From Frigoribacterium endophyticum (GTDB taxonomy: Bacteria > Actinomycetota > Actinomycetes > Actinomycetales > Microbacteriaceae), in NCBI RefSeq assembly GCF_011759585.1, contig NZ_JAAOYV010000001.1:1178001-1242000 (forward strand): a DNA stretch of 64,000 nt, given 5' to 3'. The notes below the pieces were generated by a model. That model was not told the origin of the DNA and searched no databases. It saw only the letters and a program-made list of their open reading frames with translations. Positions 37,118-46,622 of the stretch are shown here, one piece after another. The position numbers and the translations under genes were made by a program. The stretch's first letter is position 1. Every line of letters starts with the position of its first letter.

Positions 37118-37147
37118 TCGTCGGACGGCCACGACCCCGGCCTGTGC

Positions 37148-37153
37148 GAGGAT
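37148..37153 (+). promoter_or_regulatory. Candidate -10-like element (GAGGAT) of aroC, leaderless layout
   Basis: GAGGAT lies six bases before the aroC ATG, with no ribosome binding site in between. The first base departs from TANNNT. Because a strong terminator lies just upstream, aroC needs its own promoter here, which supports the assignment. Confidence 0.35.
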
Positions 37154-37159
37154 TGCCGC

Positions 37160-38365
37160 ATGCTTCGTTGGTTGACCGCAGGGGAATCTCACGGCCCCGA
37201 GCTCATCGCCGTCCTCGAGGGGCTGCCCGCGGGCGTGCCCGTCTCGATGGACGCCGTCCGCACCGACCTCGCCCGGCGGAAGCTCGGCTACGGCCGTGGC
37301 TCGCGGATGAAGTTCGAGCAGGACGAGCTGGCCATCTCCGGCGGCGTCCGCCACGGCCTCACCATGGGCAGCCCGGTCGCCCTCCGCATCGGCAACACGG
37401 AGTGGCCGAAGTGGGAGGAGGTCATGAGCCCGGAGCCCGTCGAGGTCAGCGACGCCTCCCGGGGGCGCAGCGCCCCCCTCACGCGCCCCCGCCCCGGCCA
37501 CGCCGACCTCGTCGGCATGCAGAAGTACGGCTTCGACGAGGCCCGCCCCGTCCTGGAGCGCGCGAGCGCCCGCGAGACGGCCGCGCGCGTGGCCCTCGGC
37601 GCCGTGGCGCGCTCCTTCCTCGCCGAGCTCGGCGTCGAGCTCGTCAGCCACACGCTCTCCGTCGGCCCCGTCCGCGTGCCCGAGGGCGCTGACCTGCCGC
37701 GCCCCGGCGACGTCGACCGCCTCGACGACGACCCCCTCCGCTGCTTCGACCCGGCCACCTCGGCACTGATGGTCGAGGAGGTCGAGTCGGCGAAGAAGGA
37801 CGGCGACACCCTCGGCGGCGTGGTCGAGGTGCTCGCCTACGGCGTACCGCCCGGCCTCGGCTCGCACGTGCACTGGGACCGCCGTCTCGACTCCCGCCTC
37901 GCGGCCGCCCTGATGGGGATCCAGGCGATCAAGGGCGTCGAGGTCGGCGACGGCTTCGAGACGACCCGGCGTCGCGGCAGCGTCGCGCACGACGAGCTGC
38001 ACCGCCAGGGCGGCCTCATCTCCCGCGACACCGACCGCGCCGGGGGCACCGAGGGCGGCATGAGCACCGGCACGGTCCTCCGCGTCCGCGCCGGCATGAA
38101 GCCCATCGCCACCGTCCCCCACGCCCTCGCGACGATCGACGTCGCGACGGGCGACGAGAGCAAGGCGCACCACCAGCGCTCCGACGTCTGTGCCGTCCCC
38201 GCCGCCGGCGTCGTCGCGGAGTCGATGGTCGCGCTCGTCCTGGCCGACGCGGTGCTCGAGAAGTTCGGCGGCGACTCCCTCGCCGAGACCTCGCGCAACC
38301 TCCGGGCCTACCTCGAGTCGATCCCCGACACCCTCCGCACCGAGGCGGCGGCCTCCGGATCGTGA
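37160..38365 (+). CDS. aroC: Chorismate synthase
   Basis: A 401-residue FMN-dependent enzyme for the last shikimate-pathway step. Signatures: [20 protein letters not shown] (signature 1), [14 protein letters not shown], and later [20 protein letters not shown] and [20 protein letters not shown] (signature 3). Length is normal for Actinobacteria. It starts a tightly overlapped aroC-aroK-aroB set. In relatives aroE usually sits just upstream, between mltG and aroC; here that place is empty. Confidence 0.95.
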   Translation: MLRWLTAGESHGPELIAVLEGLPAGVPVSMDAVRTDLARRKLGYGRGSRMKFEQDELAISGGVRHGLTMGSPVALRIGNTEWPKWEEVMSPEPVEVSDASRGRSAPLTRPRPGHADLVGMQKYGFDEARPVLERASARETAARVALGAVARSFLAELGVELVSHTLSVGPVRVPEGADLPRPGDVDRLDDDPLRCFDPATSALMVEEVESAKKDGDTLGGVVEVLAYGVPPGLGSHVHWDRRLDSRLAAALMGIQAIKGVEVGDGFETTRRRGSVAHDELHRQGGLISRDTDRAGGTEGGMSTGTVLRVRAGMKPIATVPHALATIDVATGDESKAHHQRSDVCAVPAAGVVAESMVALVLADAVLEKFGGDSLAETSRNLRAYLESIPDTLRTEAAASGS

Positions 38366-38931
38366 CCGGGGCCCCGGAGGGCACGCCGACGCGGCCTCCC
38401 GCCGCCGAGGCCGCGCCCGTCGTGCTCATCGGCCCCATGGGCGCCGGCAAGAGCAGCATCGGGAAGAAGCTGTCCCGGCGGCTCCGCCTCCCCTTCGTCG
38501 ACACCGACCGCGTCGTCGTGCGACGGCACGGGCCCGTCGCGGAGATCTTCGCCGTGCACGGGGAGCCCCGGTTCCGGGAGCTCGAGCACGACGTCGTCGC
38601 CGAGGCGCTGACCAGCCCCGGCGTGGTCTCGCTCGGCGGGGGAGCGGTGCTCCACCCCGACACGCGCGAGCGGCTCGCCGCGACGACCGTGGTGCTGCTG
38701 ACGGTCACGCCCGAGGCGGTGGAGGCGCGGATCGCCGGGTCCGCCCGCCCGCTCCTGCAGACCGGCGGCATGGCCGCCTGGCGGGCCATCGCCGACGAGC
38801 GGGCGCCCCTGTACCGATCCCTGGCCGACGTCGAGCTCGACACGTCCGACCGGCCCGTCTCGACCGTGGTCGACGACATCGTCGTCTTCCTGGCCGGGCG
38901 CACCGACCCCCTGACCGAGAGGCCCGCATGA
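38362..38931 (+). CDS. aroK: Shikimate kinase
   Basis: A 189-residue P-loop kinase phosphorylating shikimate. Walker A is GPMGAGKSS (24-32), the shikimate-binding Asp lies in FVDTDRVV, and the GGGAV loop (SLGGGAVL) and RPLLQTGG lid region follow. The N-terminal 18 residues are a Pro/Ala-rich extension before the core. It overlaps aroC (GTGA) and aroB (ATGA) by four bases each, so all three proteins are translated together. Confidence 0.94.
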   Translation: MTGAPEGTPTRPPAAEAAPVVLIGPMGAGKSSIGKKLSRRLRLPFVDTDRVVVRRHGPVAEIFAVHGEPRFRELEHDVVAEALTSPGVVSLGGGAVLHPDTRERLAATTVVLLTVTPEAVEARIAGSARPLLQTGGMAAWRAIADERAPLYRSLADVELDTSDRPVSTVVDDIVVFLAGRTDPLTERPA

Positions 38932-40058
38932 GCGACACCCGCCCCCACGACAGCGACCGGCAGGGCGCCCCCGCCCGCGACGACGGCTCGACGACGATCC
39001 GCGTCGGCGGCGACGCCCCCTACGACGTCGTCCTCGGCCGGGGCGTGGCCTCGCGCATCCCCCCCCTGCTGCCGAGCGGCACCGCCAAGGTGCTGATCGT
39101 CCACGCGCCCACGCTCGGCCGGAAGGCCGGCGAGCTGCGCGAGAGCCTCGTGGCCGCGGGCTACGAGGCCATAATCGCCGAGGTCCCCGACGCGGAGGAC
39201 GCCAAGCGCGTCGAGGTGGCGGCCTTCTGCTGGCAGGTGCTCGGCCAGGCGGACTTCACGCGCACCGACGCGGTCATCGGCCTCGGCGGCGGCGCCGTCA
39301 CCGACCTCGCGGGCTTCGTCGCCGCGACCTGGCTCCGGGGCGTCGCGCTCGTCCAGGTGCCCACCACCGTCCTCGGCATGGTCGACGCGAGCCTGGGCGG
39401 CAAGACCGGCATCAACACGGCCGAGGGCAAGAACCTCGTCGGCGCCTTCCACGCTCCGGTCGCCGTCGTGGCCGACCTCGACATGCTCGACACGCTCGGC
39501 CGGAACGAGATCCTCGCCGGGTTCGCCGAGGTCGTGAAGGCGGGCTTCATCGCCGAGCCCGAGATCCTCGACGTGATCGAGGCCGACGTCGACCGGGCGG
39601 TCGACCCGACGACCCCGGAGTTCCGCCGGGTGCTCGAGCTGGCCATCGGCGTGAAGGCGCGCGTGGTCGCGGCCGACTTCACCGAGCAGGGGCTCCGCGA
39701 GATCCTGAACTACGGCCACACCCTCGGCCACGCCGTCGAGCACGCCGAGCGCTACCAGTGGCGGCACGGCGCCGCCGTCTCCGTCGGCATGGTCTTCGCC
39801 GCCGAGCTGGCCCGCCTGAGCGGACGGCTCAGCGACGAGGTCGTCGACCGTCACCGCCGCATCCTCGAGTCCCTGACCCTGCCCACGAGCTACCCGCTGG
39901 GCCGCTGGAACACCCTGCTCGCGACGATGCAACGCGACAAGAAGTCCCGCGCCGGCATGCTCCGCTTCATCGTCCTCGACGACGTGGCGAAGCCCACCGT
40001 CCTCACCGGTCCCGACGCGAGCCTGCTCTTCATGGCCTACCAGGAGATCGGTTCCTGA
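38928..40058 (+). CDS. aroB: 3-Dehydroquinate synthase
   Basis: A 376-residue NAD- and zinc-dependent enzyme of the shikimate pathway. Visible are the nucleotide-binding GLGGGAVTDLAGFVAATW, QVPTTVLGMVDASLGGKTGIN, FAEVVKAGF, and the zinc ligands in LNYGHTLGHAVEH and WRHGAAVSVGM. The first 28 residues are an Asp/Arg/Gly-rich extension. It ends 30 bases before the AAA+ gene. The dehydroquinase gene aroQ, often next in Actinobacteria, is not here. Confidence 0.95.
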   Translation: MSDTRPHDSDRQGAPARDDGSTTIRVGGDAPYDVVLGRGVASRIPPLLPSGTAKVLIVHAPTLGRKAGELRESLVAAGYEAIIAEVPDAEDAKRVEVAAFCWQVLGQADFTRTDAVIGLGGGAVTDLAGFVAATWLRGVALVQVPTTVLGMVDASLGGKTGINTAEGKNLVGAFHAPVAVVADLDMLDTLGRNEILAGFAEVVKAGFIAEPEILDVIEADVDRAVDPTTPEFRRVLELAIGVKARVVAADFTEQGLREILNYGHTLGHAVEHAERYQWRHGAAVSVGMVFAAELARLSGRLSDEVVDRHRRILESLTLPTSYPLGRWNTLLATMQRDKKSRAGMLRFIVLDDVAKPTVLTGPDASLLFMAYQEIGS

Positions 40059-40082
40059 CGGTCGCTCACGGGTCACTATGAT
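40055..40082 (+). promoter_or_regulatory. Promoter of the AAA+/TPR module (CTGACG, 16 bases, TATGAT)
   Basis: CTGACG (40055-40060) and TATGAT (40077-40082) are separated by 16 bases; the -10 is nearly perfect for a housekeeping sigma factor. Six bases separate it from the GTG at 40089, so the message is predicted leaderless, although CCGGGG just before the start could also contact the ribosome. Confidence 0.6.
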
Positions 40083-40088
40083 CCGGGG

Positions 40089-41375
40089 GTGCGTGAATCC
40101 CTGATCCGGTCGCTGAGGCTCGCCGTCGAGCAGTCCCCGGACGACGTCCCCCTGAGGGTCCACCTCGGCGCCCTGCTGTGGGAGGAGGGCGACGTCGACG
40201 GCGCCGTGGCCGCCCTGGCGGCGGCCCTCGCCCGCGATCCCCTGGACGAGCACGCGCGGGCGGGCATGCGACGAGCCCTCGGGCCGTCCGGCGACACGGC
40301 GGGGGGCGTGCGGGACGACGGGGCGGTCGACGAGGCGGCACCGGTCGACGACGGGGCGACGTCGCTCGGCGACCCCGAGGGCGTCGCCGACCCGCGGGGC
40401 CTCGACGACCTCGGCGCCGGTGACGGCCCCGGCGGCCCGGCGCGCAGCGACGACTCGGGCTTCGACTGGGCCACCGCCGAGGACGACCTCCACGCTGCCT
40501 CCTTCCGCATCGACCGGCCCGCCGCCCGGCTCTCCGACGTCGGGGGGATGGCCGACGTGAAGGCCGCCGTCGACCAGGCGTTCCTCGTGCCGCTGCGCAA
40601 CCCCGAGCTGCGGCAGGCGTACGGGGCGACGATGCGGGGAGGGCTGCTGCTCTACGGCCCGCCCGGCTGCGGCAAGACCCACCTCGCCAGGGCCCTGGCC
40701 GGCGAGCTGGACGCCGCTTTCCTGAGCGTCTCCCGGGCCGACCTGCACGACCACGCGAGCGGCCGCGCCGACCTCGCCGTCGCCGACCTCTTCGCCGCCG
40801 CGCGACGCGCCGCACCGTGCGTGCTCTTCCTCGACGAGGTCGACACCCTCCTGCCCCGCCGCTCGTCCGCGGACGGCTGGACGGCGGCGCTCACCACCCA
40901 GGTGCTCGTGGAGCTCGACGGCGTCGACTCCCGGAACGACGGCCTCTTCGTGCTCGCCGCGACGAACCGCCCCTGGGAGGTCGACACGGCCGCGCGACGG
41001 CCAGGGCGCCTCGACCGCACGCTCCTCGTGCTCCCGCCGGACGGTCCTGCCCGACGGGAGATCGCCCGTCGTCGCCTGGAGGGACGGCCGGTGGGCCACG
41101 TCGACCTGGACGGCCTGGCCCGTCGGACGGAGGGCCTCTCCGGCGCGGACGTCGCCTACGTCTGCGACCTGGCCCTCCGTCGGGCGCTCTCCGACAGCGT
41201 CGCGGCCGGGACGCCCCGTCCGGTCTCCGACCGGGACCTCCGCCGCGCGGTGTCGTCCGTGACGTCCTCCGTGGGCGAGTGGGCGGCGGCGGCACGCAGC
41301 GTCGTGGCCTACGGCGTCGACGACGGCACCTTCGCCGAGCTGCGGGCCTTCCTCGGCGTGAGGCGGGGCCGGTGA
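40089..41375 (+). CDS. TPR-AAA+ ATPase (Vps4/katanin/FtsH-like AAA clade), uncharacterised
   Basis: A 428-residue protein. Residues 1-60 form a TPR-like pair of helices (LRLAVEQSPDDVPLRVHLGALLWEEG). Residues 65-145 are an acidic Gly/Asp-rich linker, and 150-400 a classical AAA domain: LSDVGGMADVKAAVDQAFLVPL, Walker A GPPGCGKT (190-197), Walker B CVLFLDEVDTLL (Asp249/Glu250), second region of homology LAATNRPWEVDTAARRPGRLDR with paired Arg fingers, and GADVAYVCDLALRRAL in the lid. All catalytic residues are present, so an active hexameric unfoldase or remodeler is expected. There is no protease domain or membrane helix. Its stop overlaps the next gene, a TPR membrane protein, which is its likely partner. 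Role unknown. Confidence 0.85.
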   Translation: MRESLIRSLRLAVEQSPDDVPLRVHLGALLWEEGDVDGAVAALAAALARDPLDEHARAGMRRALGPSGDTAGGVRDDGAVDEAAPVDDGATSLGDPEGVADPRGLDDLGAGDGPGGPARSDDSGFDWATAEDDLHAASFRIDRPAARLSDVGGMADVKAAVDQAFLVPLRNPELRQAYGATMRGGLLLYGPPGCGKTHLARALAGELDAAFLSVSRADLHDHASGRADLAVADLFAAARRAAPCVLFLDEVDTLLPRRSSADGWTAALTTQVLVELDGVDSRNDGLFVLAATNRPWEVDTAARRPGRLDRTLLVLPPDGPARREIARRRLEGRPVGHVDLDGLARRTEGLSGADVAYVCDLALRRALSDSVAAGTPRPVSDRDLRRAVSSVTSSVGEWAAAARSVVAYGVDDGTFAELRAFLGVRRGR

Positions 41376-42514
41376 GCACCGACGACCTCGCCGACGCGAC
41401 GCGGCTCCGGGGGGAGGGCCGGCTGAAGGAGTCCGCGGCCGCGCTCGCCCGGCACCTCAGGTCCGACCCCGACGACGCGCCCGCGCTCCGGCTCCTCGCG
41501 GCGGTGCAGCTCCAGGCGGGCCGCCGGCTCGCCGCGCGCGACACCGCCCGGCGTGCCACGTCCGTCGAGCCCGGAGCGGCGACGGCCTGGACCGTCCTGG
41601 CCGAGGCGTCGCACCGCCTCGGCGAGGCGGACGACGCGAGGGCCGCGACGGCCGAGGCCCTGCGTCTCGCGCCGCACGAGTGGCGGGTGCACGCGAGCGC
41701 CGCCTACCTGGGCATGGCCGAGCCGTTCCCCACCGACGCGACGAGGGCGCACGCCGCCGAGTGCGTCCGCCTCGCCCCGGAGCAGCCCGCCGCCCACCTC
41801 GTCGTCGCCGACATGGCCGTCCGCGACCGGCGGTACGCCGCAGCCCGCGCCGCCTTCCGCACGGCGCTGGCCCTGGAGCCCGAGAACGTCGACGCCCGTC
41901 GCGGCCTCGACGCCCTCGACCTCGACACGGGGCGCGCCGAGGTCGCGAGCGTCGGGGCCCTGGCGCAGCTGGCGGACGCGCCGACCTCGAGGGACGCGCT
42001 CGTCCACCTCCGGTCCTTGGTGCACCAGGTCGTCACCCGCCTCGGAGCGCTCCCCGCCCTGGCCCCCTGGGCGACGGCGCTCCTCGTCGCCGGCGCGGGG
42101 GCCGGGGCGGCCGAGGCCGACGGGGGCGTCCTCGTCGCCGTCCTGCTCCTCGTGCCCGTGCTCGCCACGCTCGCCGCGGCCGGGTGGTGGCTCCTCCTCG
42201 TGGCCAGGTTCGCGGCCCGGGCGGGCCTGGAGCCCCGGGCGCTCCTCGACCGGCTCCACGCGGTCAGCCCGGCGCACGTCGCCTGGCTCGGCGTCCAGGC
42301 CGGTGTCCTGCTGCTGCTGGTCCTCGGCTGCTCCGTCGTGCTCGTCCTGGGCTCGGCGACGGGCGACGGTCCCGTCGTCGGGCCGGCGCTCGTCGTCGCC
42401 GGAGTCTGCGGCGCGTCGGCCTTCGTCCTCTCCGTGCTCTCCTGGCTCGGGGGCCCGGTGCTCGGCGCCCTGGTCTCGAGCCCGTCGCGCGGCGGACGCC
42501 GCCGACCGCGCTAA
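41372..42514 (+). CDS. TPR-containing integral membrane protein, partner of the AAA+ ATPase
   Basis: A 380-residue protein. The first 200 residues are about five tandem TPR units (LRGEGRLKESAAALARHLRSDPDD, AAVQLQAGRRLAARDTARRATSVEP, LAEASHRLGEADDARAATAEAL and RYAAARAAFRTALALEPEN are clear repeats). The C-terminal 155 residues hold four membrane helices (about 228-247, 252-275, 305-325, 335-360) with a basic end (SRGGRRRPR). The TPR part should face the cytoplasm, where it can meet the TPR of the ATPase. The GTG overlaps the upstream stop (GTGA). No known family beyond TPR is recognised; the stop overlaps a TAAGCT box preceding efp. Confidence 0.8.
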   Translation: MSTDDLADATRLRGEGRLKESAAALARHLRSDPDDAPALRLLAAVQLQAGRRLAARDTARRATSVEPGAATAWTVLAEASHRLGEADDARAATAEALRLAPHEWRVHASAAYLGMAEPFPTDATRAHAAECVRLAPEQPAAHLVVADMAVRDRRYAAARAAFRTALALEPENVDARRGLDALDLDTGRAEVASVGALAQLADAPTSRDALVHLRSLVHQVVTRLGALPALAPWATALLVAGAGAGAAEADGGVLVAVLLLVPVLATLAAAGWWLLLVARFAARAGLEPRALLDRLHAVSPAHVAWLGVQAGVLLLLVLGCSVVLVLGSATGDGPVVGPALVVAGVCGASAFVLSVLSWLGGPVLGALVSSPSRGGRRRPR

Positions 42515-42535
42515 GCTCCTCCTGGCCTGATCAGG
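42512..42535 (+). promoter_or_regulatory. Candidate efp promoter: TAAGCT followed by palindrome CCTGATCAGG
   Basis: TAAGCT (42512-42517) overlaps the TAA stop of the TPR gene. Nine bases later comes the perfect 10-base palindrome CCTGATCAGG (42526-42535), placed around the expected transcription start, where a repressor could act. The remaining leader to 42625 holds AAGGA before the efp ATG. Confidence 0.4.
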
Positions 42536-42625
42536 GCCCTCGCGGTCCGCCGCCGTCACCGCCCCCGAGGTCGGCCCGGCGCCTCCGCTTACCTCACGCT
42601 CGCAGACACGAAGGACCCCGCACGC

Positions 42626-43189
42626 ATGGCGACCACCAACGACATCAAGAACGGCGCCGTCCTCAACCTGGACGGCCAGCTCTGGAACGTGATCGAGTTC
42701 CAGCACGTCAAGCCGGGCAAGGGCGGGGCCTTCGTCCGCACCAAGATGAAGAACGTCATGTCGGGCAAGGTCGTCGACAAGACGTTCAACGCCGGCACCA
42801 AGATCGACTTCGCCAACGTCGACCGCCGCGAGTACACGTACCTCTACGCCGAGGCCGACGGCTACGTGTTCATGGACACCAGCGACTACGACCAGATCAA
42901 CGTCCCGGCGACGATCGTCGGCGACGCGAAGAACTTCATGCTCGAGAACCAGAACGTGCAGATGGCGCTCCACGACGGCACGCCCCTCTACATCGAGCTG
43001 CCCGCCAGCGTCGTCCTCGAGGTCACGTACACCGAGCCCGGCCTGCAGGGCGACCGCTCGACCGGCGGCACCAAGGCCGCGACGGTCGAGACCGGCTACG
43101 AGATCCAGGTCCCGCTCTTCCTCGAGACCGGCACCAAGGTCAAGGTCGACACGCGCGACGGCGGCTACCTCGGCCGCGTCGCCGACTAG
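42626..43189 (+). CDS. efp: Elongation factor P
   Basis: A 187-residue, three-domain tRNA-shaped factor that rescues ribosomes stalled at polyproline. The loop that reaches the peptidyl transferase centre reads KPGKGGAF, with Lys32 at the tip. No lysine- or arginine-modifying enzyme gene is near, which fits unmodified-lysine EF-P of Actinobacteria; the usual actinobacterial loop is PGKGP, here PGKGG. The end [17 protein letters not shown] is intact. nusB follows 18 bases later. Confidence 0.95.
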   Translation: MATTNDIKNGAVLNLDGQLWNVIEFQHVKPGKGGAFVRTKMKNVMSGKVVDKTFNAGTKIDFANVDRREYTYLYAEADGYVFMDTSDYDQINVPATIVGDAKNFMLENQNVQMALHDGTPLYIELPASVVLEVTYTEPGLQGDRSTGGTKAATVETGYEIQVPLFLETGTKVKVDTRDGGYLGRVAD

Positions 43190-43207
43190 TCGGCGCCGAC
43201 AGCCTCC

Positions 43208-43618
43208 GTGAGCGCACGCACCAAGGCGCGCAAGCGCGCCCTCGACGTCCTCTACGTCGCCGACGTCCGACAGATCAGCATCAGCGACGCCCTGGTCGCC
43301 GAGACCACGCGGGCGATGGCCCAGCCCGAGCGCAGCTCCAGCTGGGGCTACGCCCGCGACCTCGTCCAGGGCGTCGTCGAGAACGGCTCCGAGATCGACG
43401 AGCTCATCGAGACGTACTCGCAGGGCTGGCCCCTGAAGCGCATGCCCATTCTCGACCGGGGCATCCTCCGCATCGCCATCTTCGAGCTGCTCCACGCCGA
43501 CGACGTGCCCGACCACGTCGCGATCAGCGAGGCGGTCGAGCTGGCGGAGTCGCTGAGCACCGACGACTCCGCCACCTTCGTCAACGGCCTGCTCAGCAGC
43601 GTCGCCGCCAGCCGCTAG
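43208..43618 (+). CDS. nusB: Transcription antitermination factor NusB
   Basis: A 136-residue helical protein that binds boxA RNA with S10 in rRNA antitermination. SARTKARKRALDVLYVADVR is the N-terminal RNA-contact helix; MPILDRGILRIAIFELL and VAISEAVELAESLSTDDSATFVNGLL are the conserved C-terminal signature. Length is normal. efp-nusB is a conserved pair. A hairpin follows before the pyr operon. Confidence 0.94.
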   Translation: MSARTKARKRALDVLYVADVRQISISDALVAETTRAMAQPERSSSWGYARDLVQGVVENGSEIDELIETYSQGWPLKRMPILDRGILRIAIFELLHADDVPDHVAISEAVELAESLSTDDSATFVNGLLSSVAASR

Positions 43619-43630
43619 GCTGCCGGAACC

Positions 43631-43661
43631 GCGTCGCGGCCTGCGGGCCGGGTCGCGACGC
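43631..43661. terminator. Hairpin between nusB and the pyr operon
   Basis: GCGTCGCG (43631-43638) and CGCGACGC (43654-43661) form a perfect outer stem, with GGCC/GGCC able to pair inside. It starts 12 bases after nusB and ends before the PyrR element; likely the efp-nusB terminator, without a T-run. Confidence 0.5.
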
Positions 43662-43674
43662 ACCACCCCGACGT

Positions 43675-43709
43675 CCTTTAAGTTCCGTCCCGAGAGGCGG
43701 GGAAGGAGG
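43675..43709 (+). promoter_or_regulatory. PyrR-binding RNA element overlapping the pyrR ribosome binding site
   Basis: The stretch reads TTTAAG ... GTCCCGAGAGGCGGGG, close to the PyrR binding-loop consensus (AGAGAGGC core with an upstream purine bulge). TTCC (43683-43686) can pair with GGAA (43701-43704), and CCTT (43675-43678) with AAGG (43703-43706), so the fold hides part of the AAGGAGG ribosome binding site. UMP/UTP-bound PyrR should stabilise it and block translation of pyrR and the coupled genes. No attenuator terminator is seen after it, which points to translational control, as described for mycobacteria. Confidence 0.75.
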
Positions 43710-43714
43710 TCCGA

Positions 43715-44298
43715 TTGAGCACCCGTACCGTGCTGAGTCAGGCTGACATCACGCGCGCCCTGACGCGCATCTCCCACGAGATCCTCGAGTCGAACCGGGG
43801 CCCCGACGGGCTCGTGGTCCTCGGGGTCCCCACGCGGGGCGTGGCCCTCGCCGAGCGCCTCGGGGCGACCCTGTCGTCGATCGCGGGCGTGGCCGTGCCG
43901 GTCGGCTCCGTGGACGTCACGATGTACCGCGACGACCTGCGGCGGAACCCCACGCGCGCCAGCCACCCCACGAGCCTCCCGACCGGCGGCATCGACGGCG
44001 CGGTGGTCGTGCTCGTCGACGACGTGCTCTACTCGGGCCGGACCGTCCGGGCAGCCCTCGACGCACTCAGCGCGCTCGGCCGACCGCGGGCCGTCCGTCT
44101 CGCCGTCCTCGTCGACCGGGGCCACCGCGAGCTCCCGATCCGGGCCGACTTCGTGGGCAAGAACCTGCCGACCTCCTCGTCGGAGCGCATCTACGTGCAC
44201 CTGTCGGAGGTCGACGGCGACGACGGGGTCGCCATCGAGGGAGGCGCGGGCGACGAGCCCGGCACCACACCCGCCGAGCAGACGGGAGGGCCCACCTC

Positions 44299-44302
<4 letters not shown>
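43715..44302 (+). CDS. pyrR: PyrR bifunctional pyr operon regulator/uracil phosphoribosyltransferase
   Basis: A 195-residue protein. The PRPP-binding motif [22 protein letters not shown], the [13 protein letters not shown] loop and [16 protein letters not shown] are PyrR signatures. It binds the pyr mRNA leader when UMP is high and may also salvage uracil. The start is TTG at 43715, seven bases after AAGGAGG; the rare start codon may keep its level low. The C-terminal 25 residues are an acidic Gly/Thr tail not found in B. subtilis PyrR. It overlaps pyrB by four bases. Confidence 0.94.
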
Positions 44303-45251
<949 letters not shown>

Positions 45252-45255
<4 letters not shown>

Positions 45256-46622
45256 CCACCACCTCCTACCTGATCCGCTCCGTCGAGGCCCCCGACGGCG
45301 CCCGCACCGACGTCCTCGTCCGCGACGGCGTCGTGGCCGAGCTCGGCTCCGGGCTGAGCCACCTCGGCGCCCGGGTCGTCGACGGCGACGGGCTGCTCGT
45401 GCTGCCCGGTCTCGTCGACCTGCACACGCACCTCCGCGAGCCCGGCGGCGAGGGCAGCGAGACGGTGCTCACGGGCTCCCGCGCGGCGGCGGCCGGGGGC
45501 TACACGGCGGTCAACGCCATGGCCAACTCGTCACCCGTGGCCGACACGGCCGGCGTCGTCGAGCAGGTCCAGGCCCTCGGCGACCGAGCTGGCTACGTGA
45601 CCGTGCGGCCGATCGGCGCGGTGTCGCAGGGCCTCGCCGGCACGCACCTCTCCGAGATCGGTGCGATGGCCCGGTCGCGCGCCGCCGTCCGGGTCTTCTC
45701 CGACGACGGCCACTGCGTCTCCGACCCGCTGCTCATGCGCCGCGCCCTCGAGTACATCAAGGGCTTCGGGGGAGTGCTCGCGCAGCACGCGCAGGAGCCG
45801 CGGCTGACCCAGGGCGCGCAGATGAACGAGGGCGCGCTCTCCGCCGAGCTCGGCCTGGGCGGCTGGCCGGCCGTCGCCGAGGAGGCGATCATCGCGCGCG
45901 ACGTGCTGCTCGCCGACCACGTCGGGGCCCGCCTGCACGTCTGCCACGTGTCGACGGCCGGCAGCGTCGAGGTGGTCCGCTGGGCGAAGTCCCGGGGCAT
46001 CGCCGTGACCGCCGAGGTCACGCCGCACCACCTGCTGCTCACCGAGGAGCTCGTCTCGAGCTACGACTCGCGCTACAAGGTGAACCCGCCGCTCCGGCGG
46101 CAGGAGGACGTCGAGGCCCTCCGTGCGGCCCTCGCCGACGGCACCGTCGACATCGTCGCCACCGACCACGCACCGCACACCTCGGAGGCGAAGTGCTGCG
46201 AGTGGGACGCCGCGGCCAACGGGATGGTCGGCCTCGAGTCGGCCCTCTCGGTCGTGCACCGCACCATGGTCGAGACGGGCCTGATCGGCTGGGCCGACGT
46301 CGCCCGCGTGATGTCCACGACCCCGGCCGTGATCGGGCAGGTCGCGGGCCAGGGCCGCCCGCTCGCGGTGGGGGAGCCCGCCGAGCTCACGCTCTACGAT
46401 CGAGGGGTGACCCGCACCTTCGGCCTCGAGCACCTCGCGGGCAAGAGCACGAACTCGCCGTACCTCGGCGAACGGCTCCCCGGGCGGGTCGAGGCGACCT
46501 TCCACCAGGGCTACGCGACCGTCCTCGACGGGTCCGTGGTCGCCGCCGAGGCCGTCGCCCGGTCCGCCGCCGAGGTCTCGGCTCGCGCCGTGCTGGCCGC
46601 GGGGGAGGCGACCGACCGGTGA
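45252..46622 (+). CDS. pyrC: Dihydroorotase
   Basis: A 456-residue class I zinc amidohydrolase. Metal ligands: [16 protein letters not shown] (following LAQ), VCHVSTAG, and [10 protein letters not shown] with the metal-binding Asp. The class I signature [14 protein letters not shown] is clear. Slightly longer than the usual 430 residues because of an Ala-rich C-terminal tail. Overlaps pyrB and the following membrane gene by four bases each. Confidence 0.95.

Noticed and set aside
38016-41099. A 1027-codon open frame on the minus strand
   Set aside because: Antisense shadow of aroC, aroK, aroB and the AAA+ gene, which all have clear family motifs.
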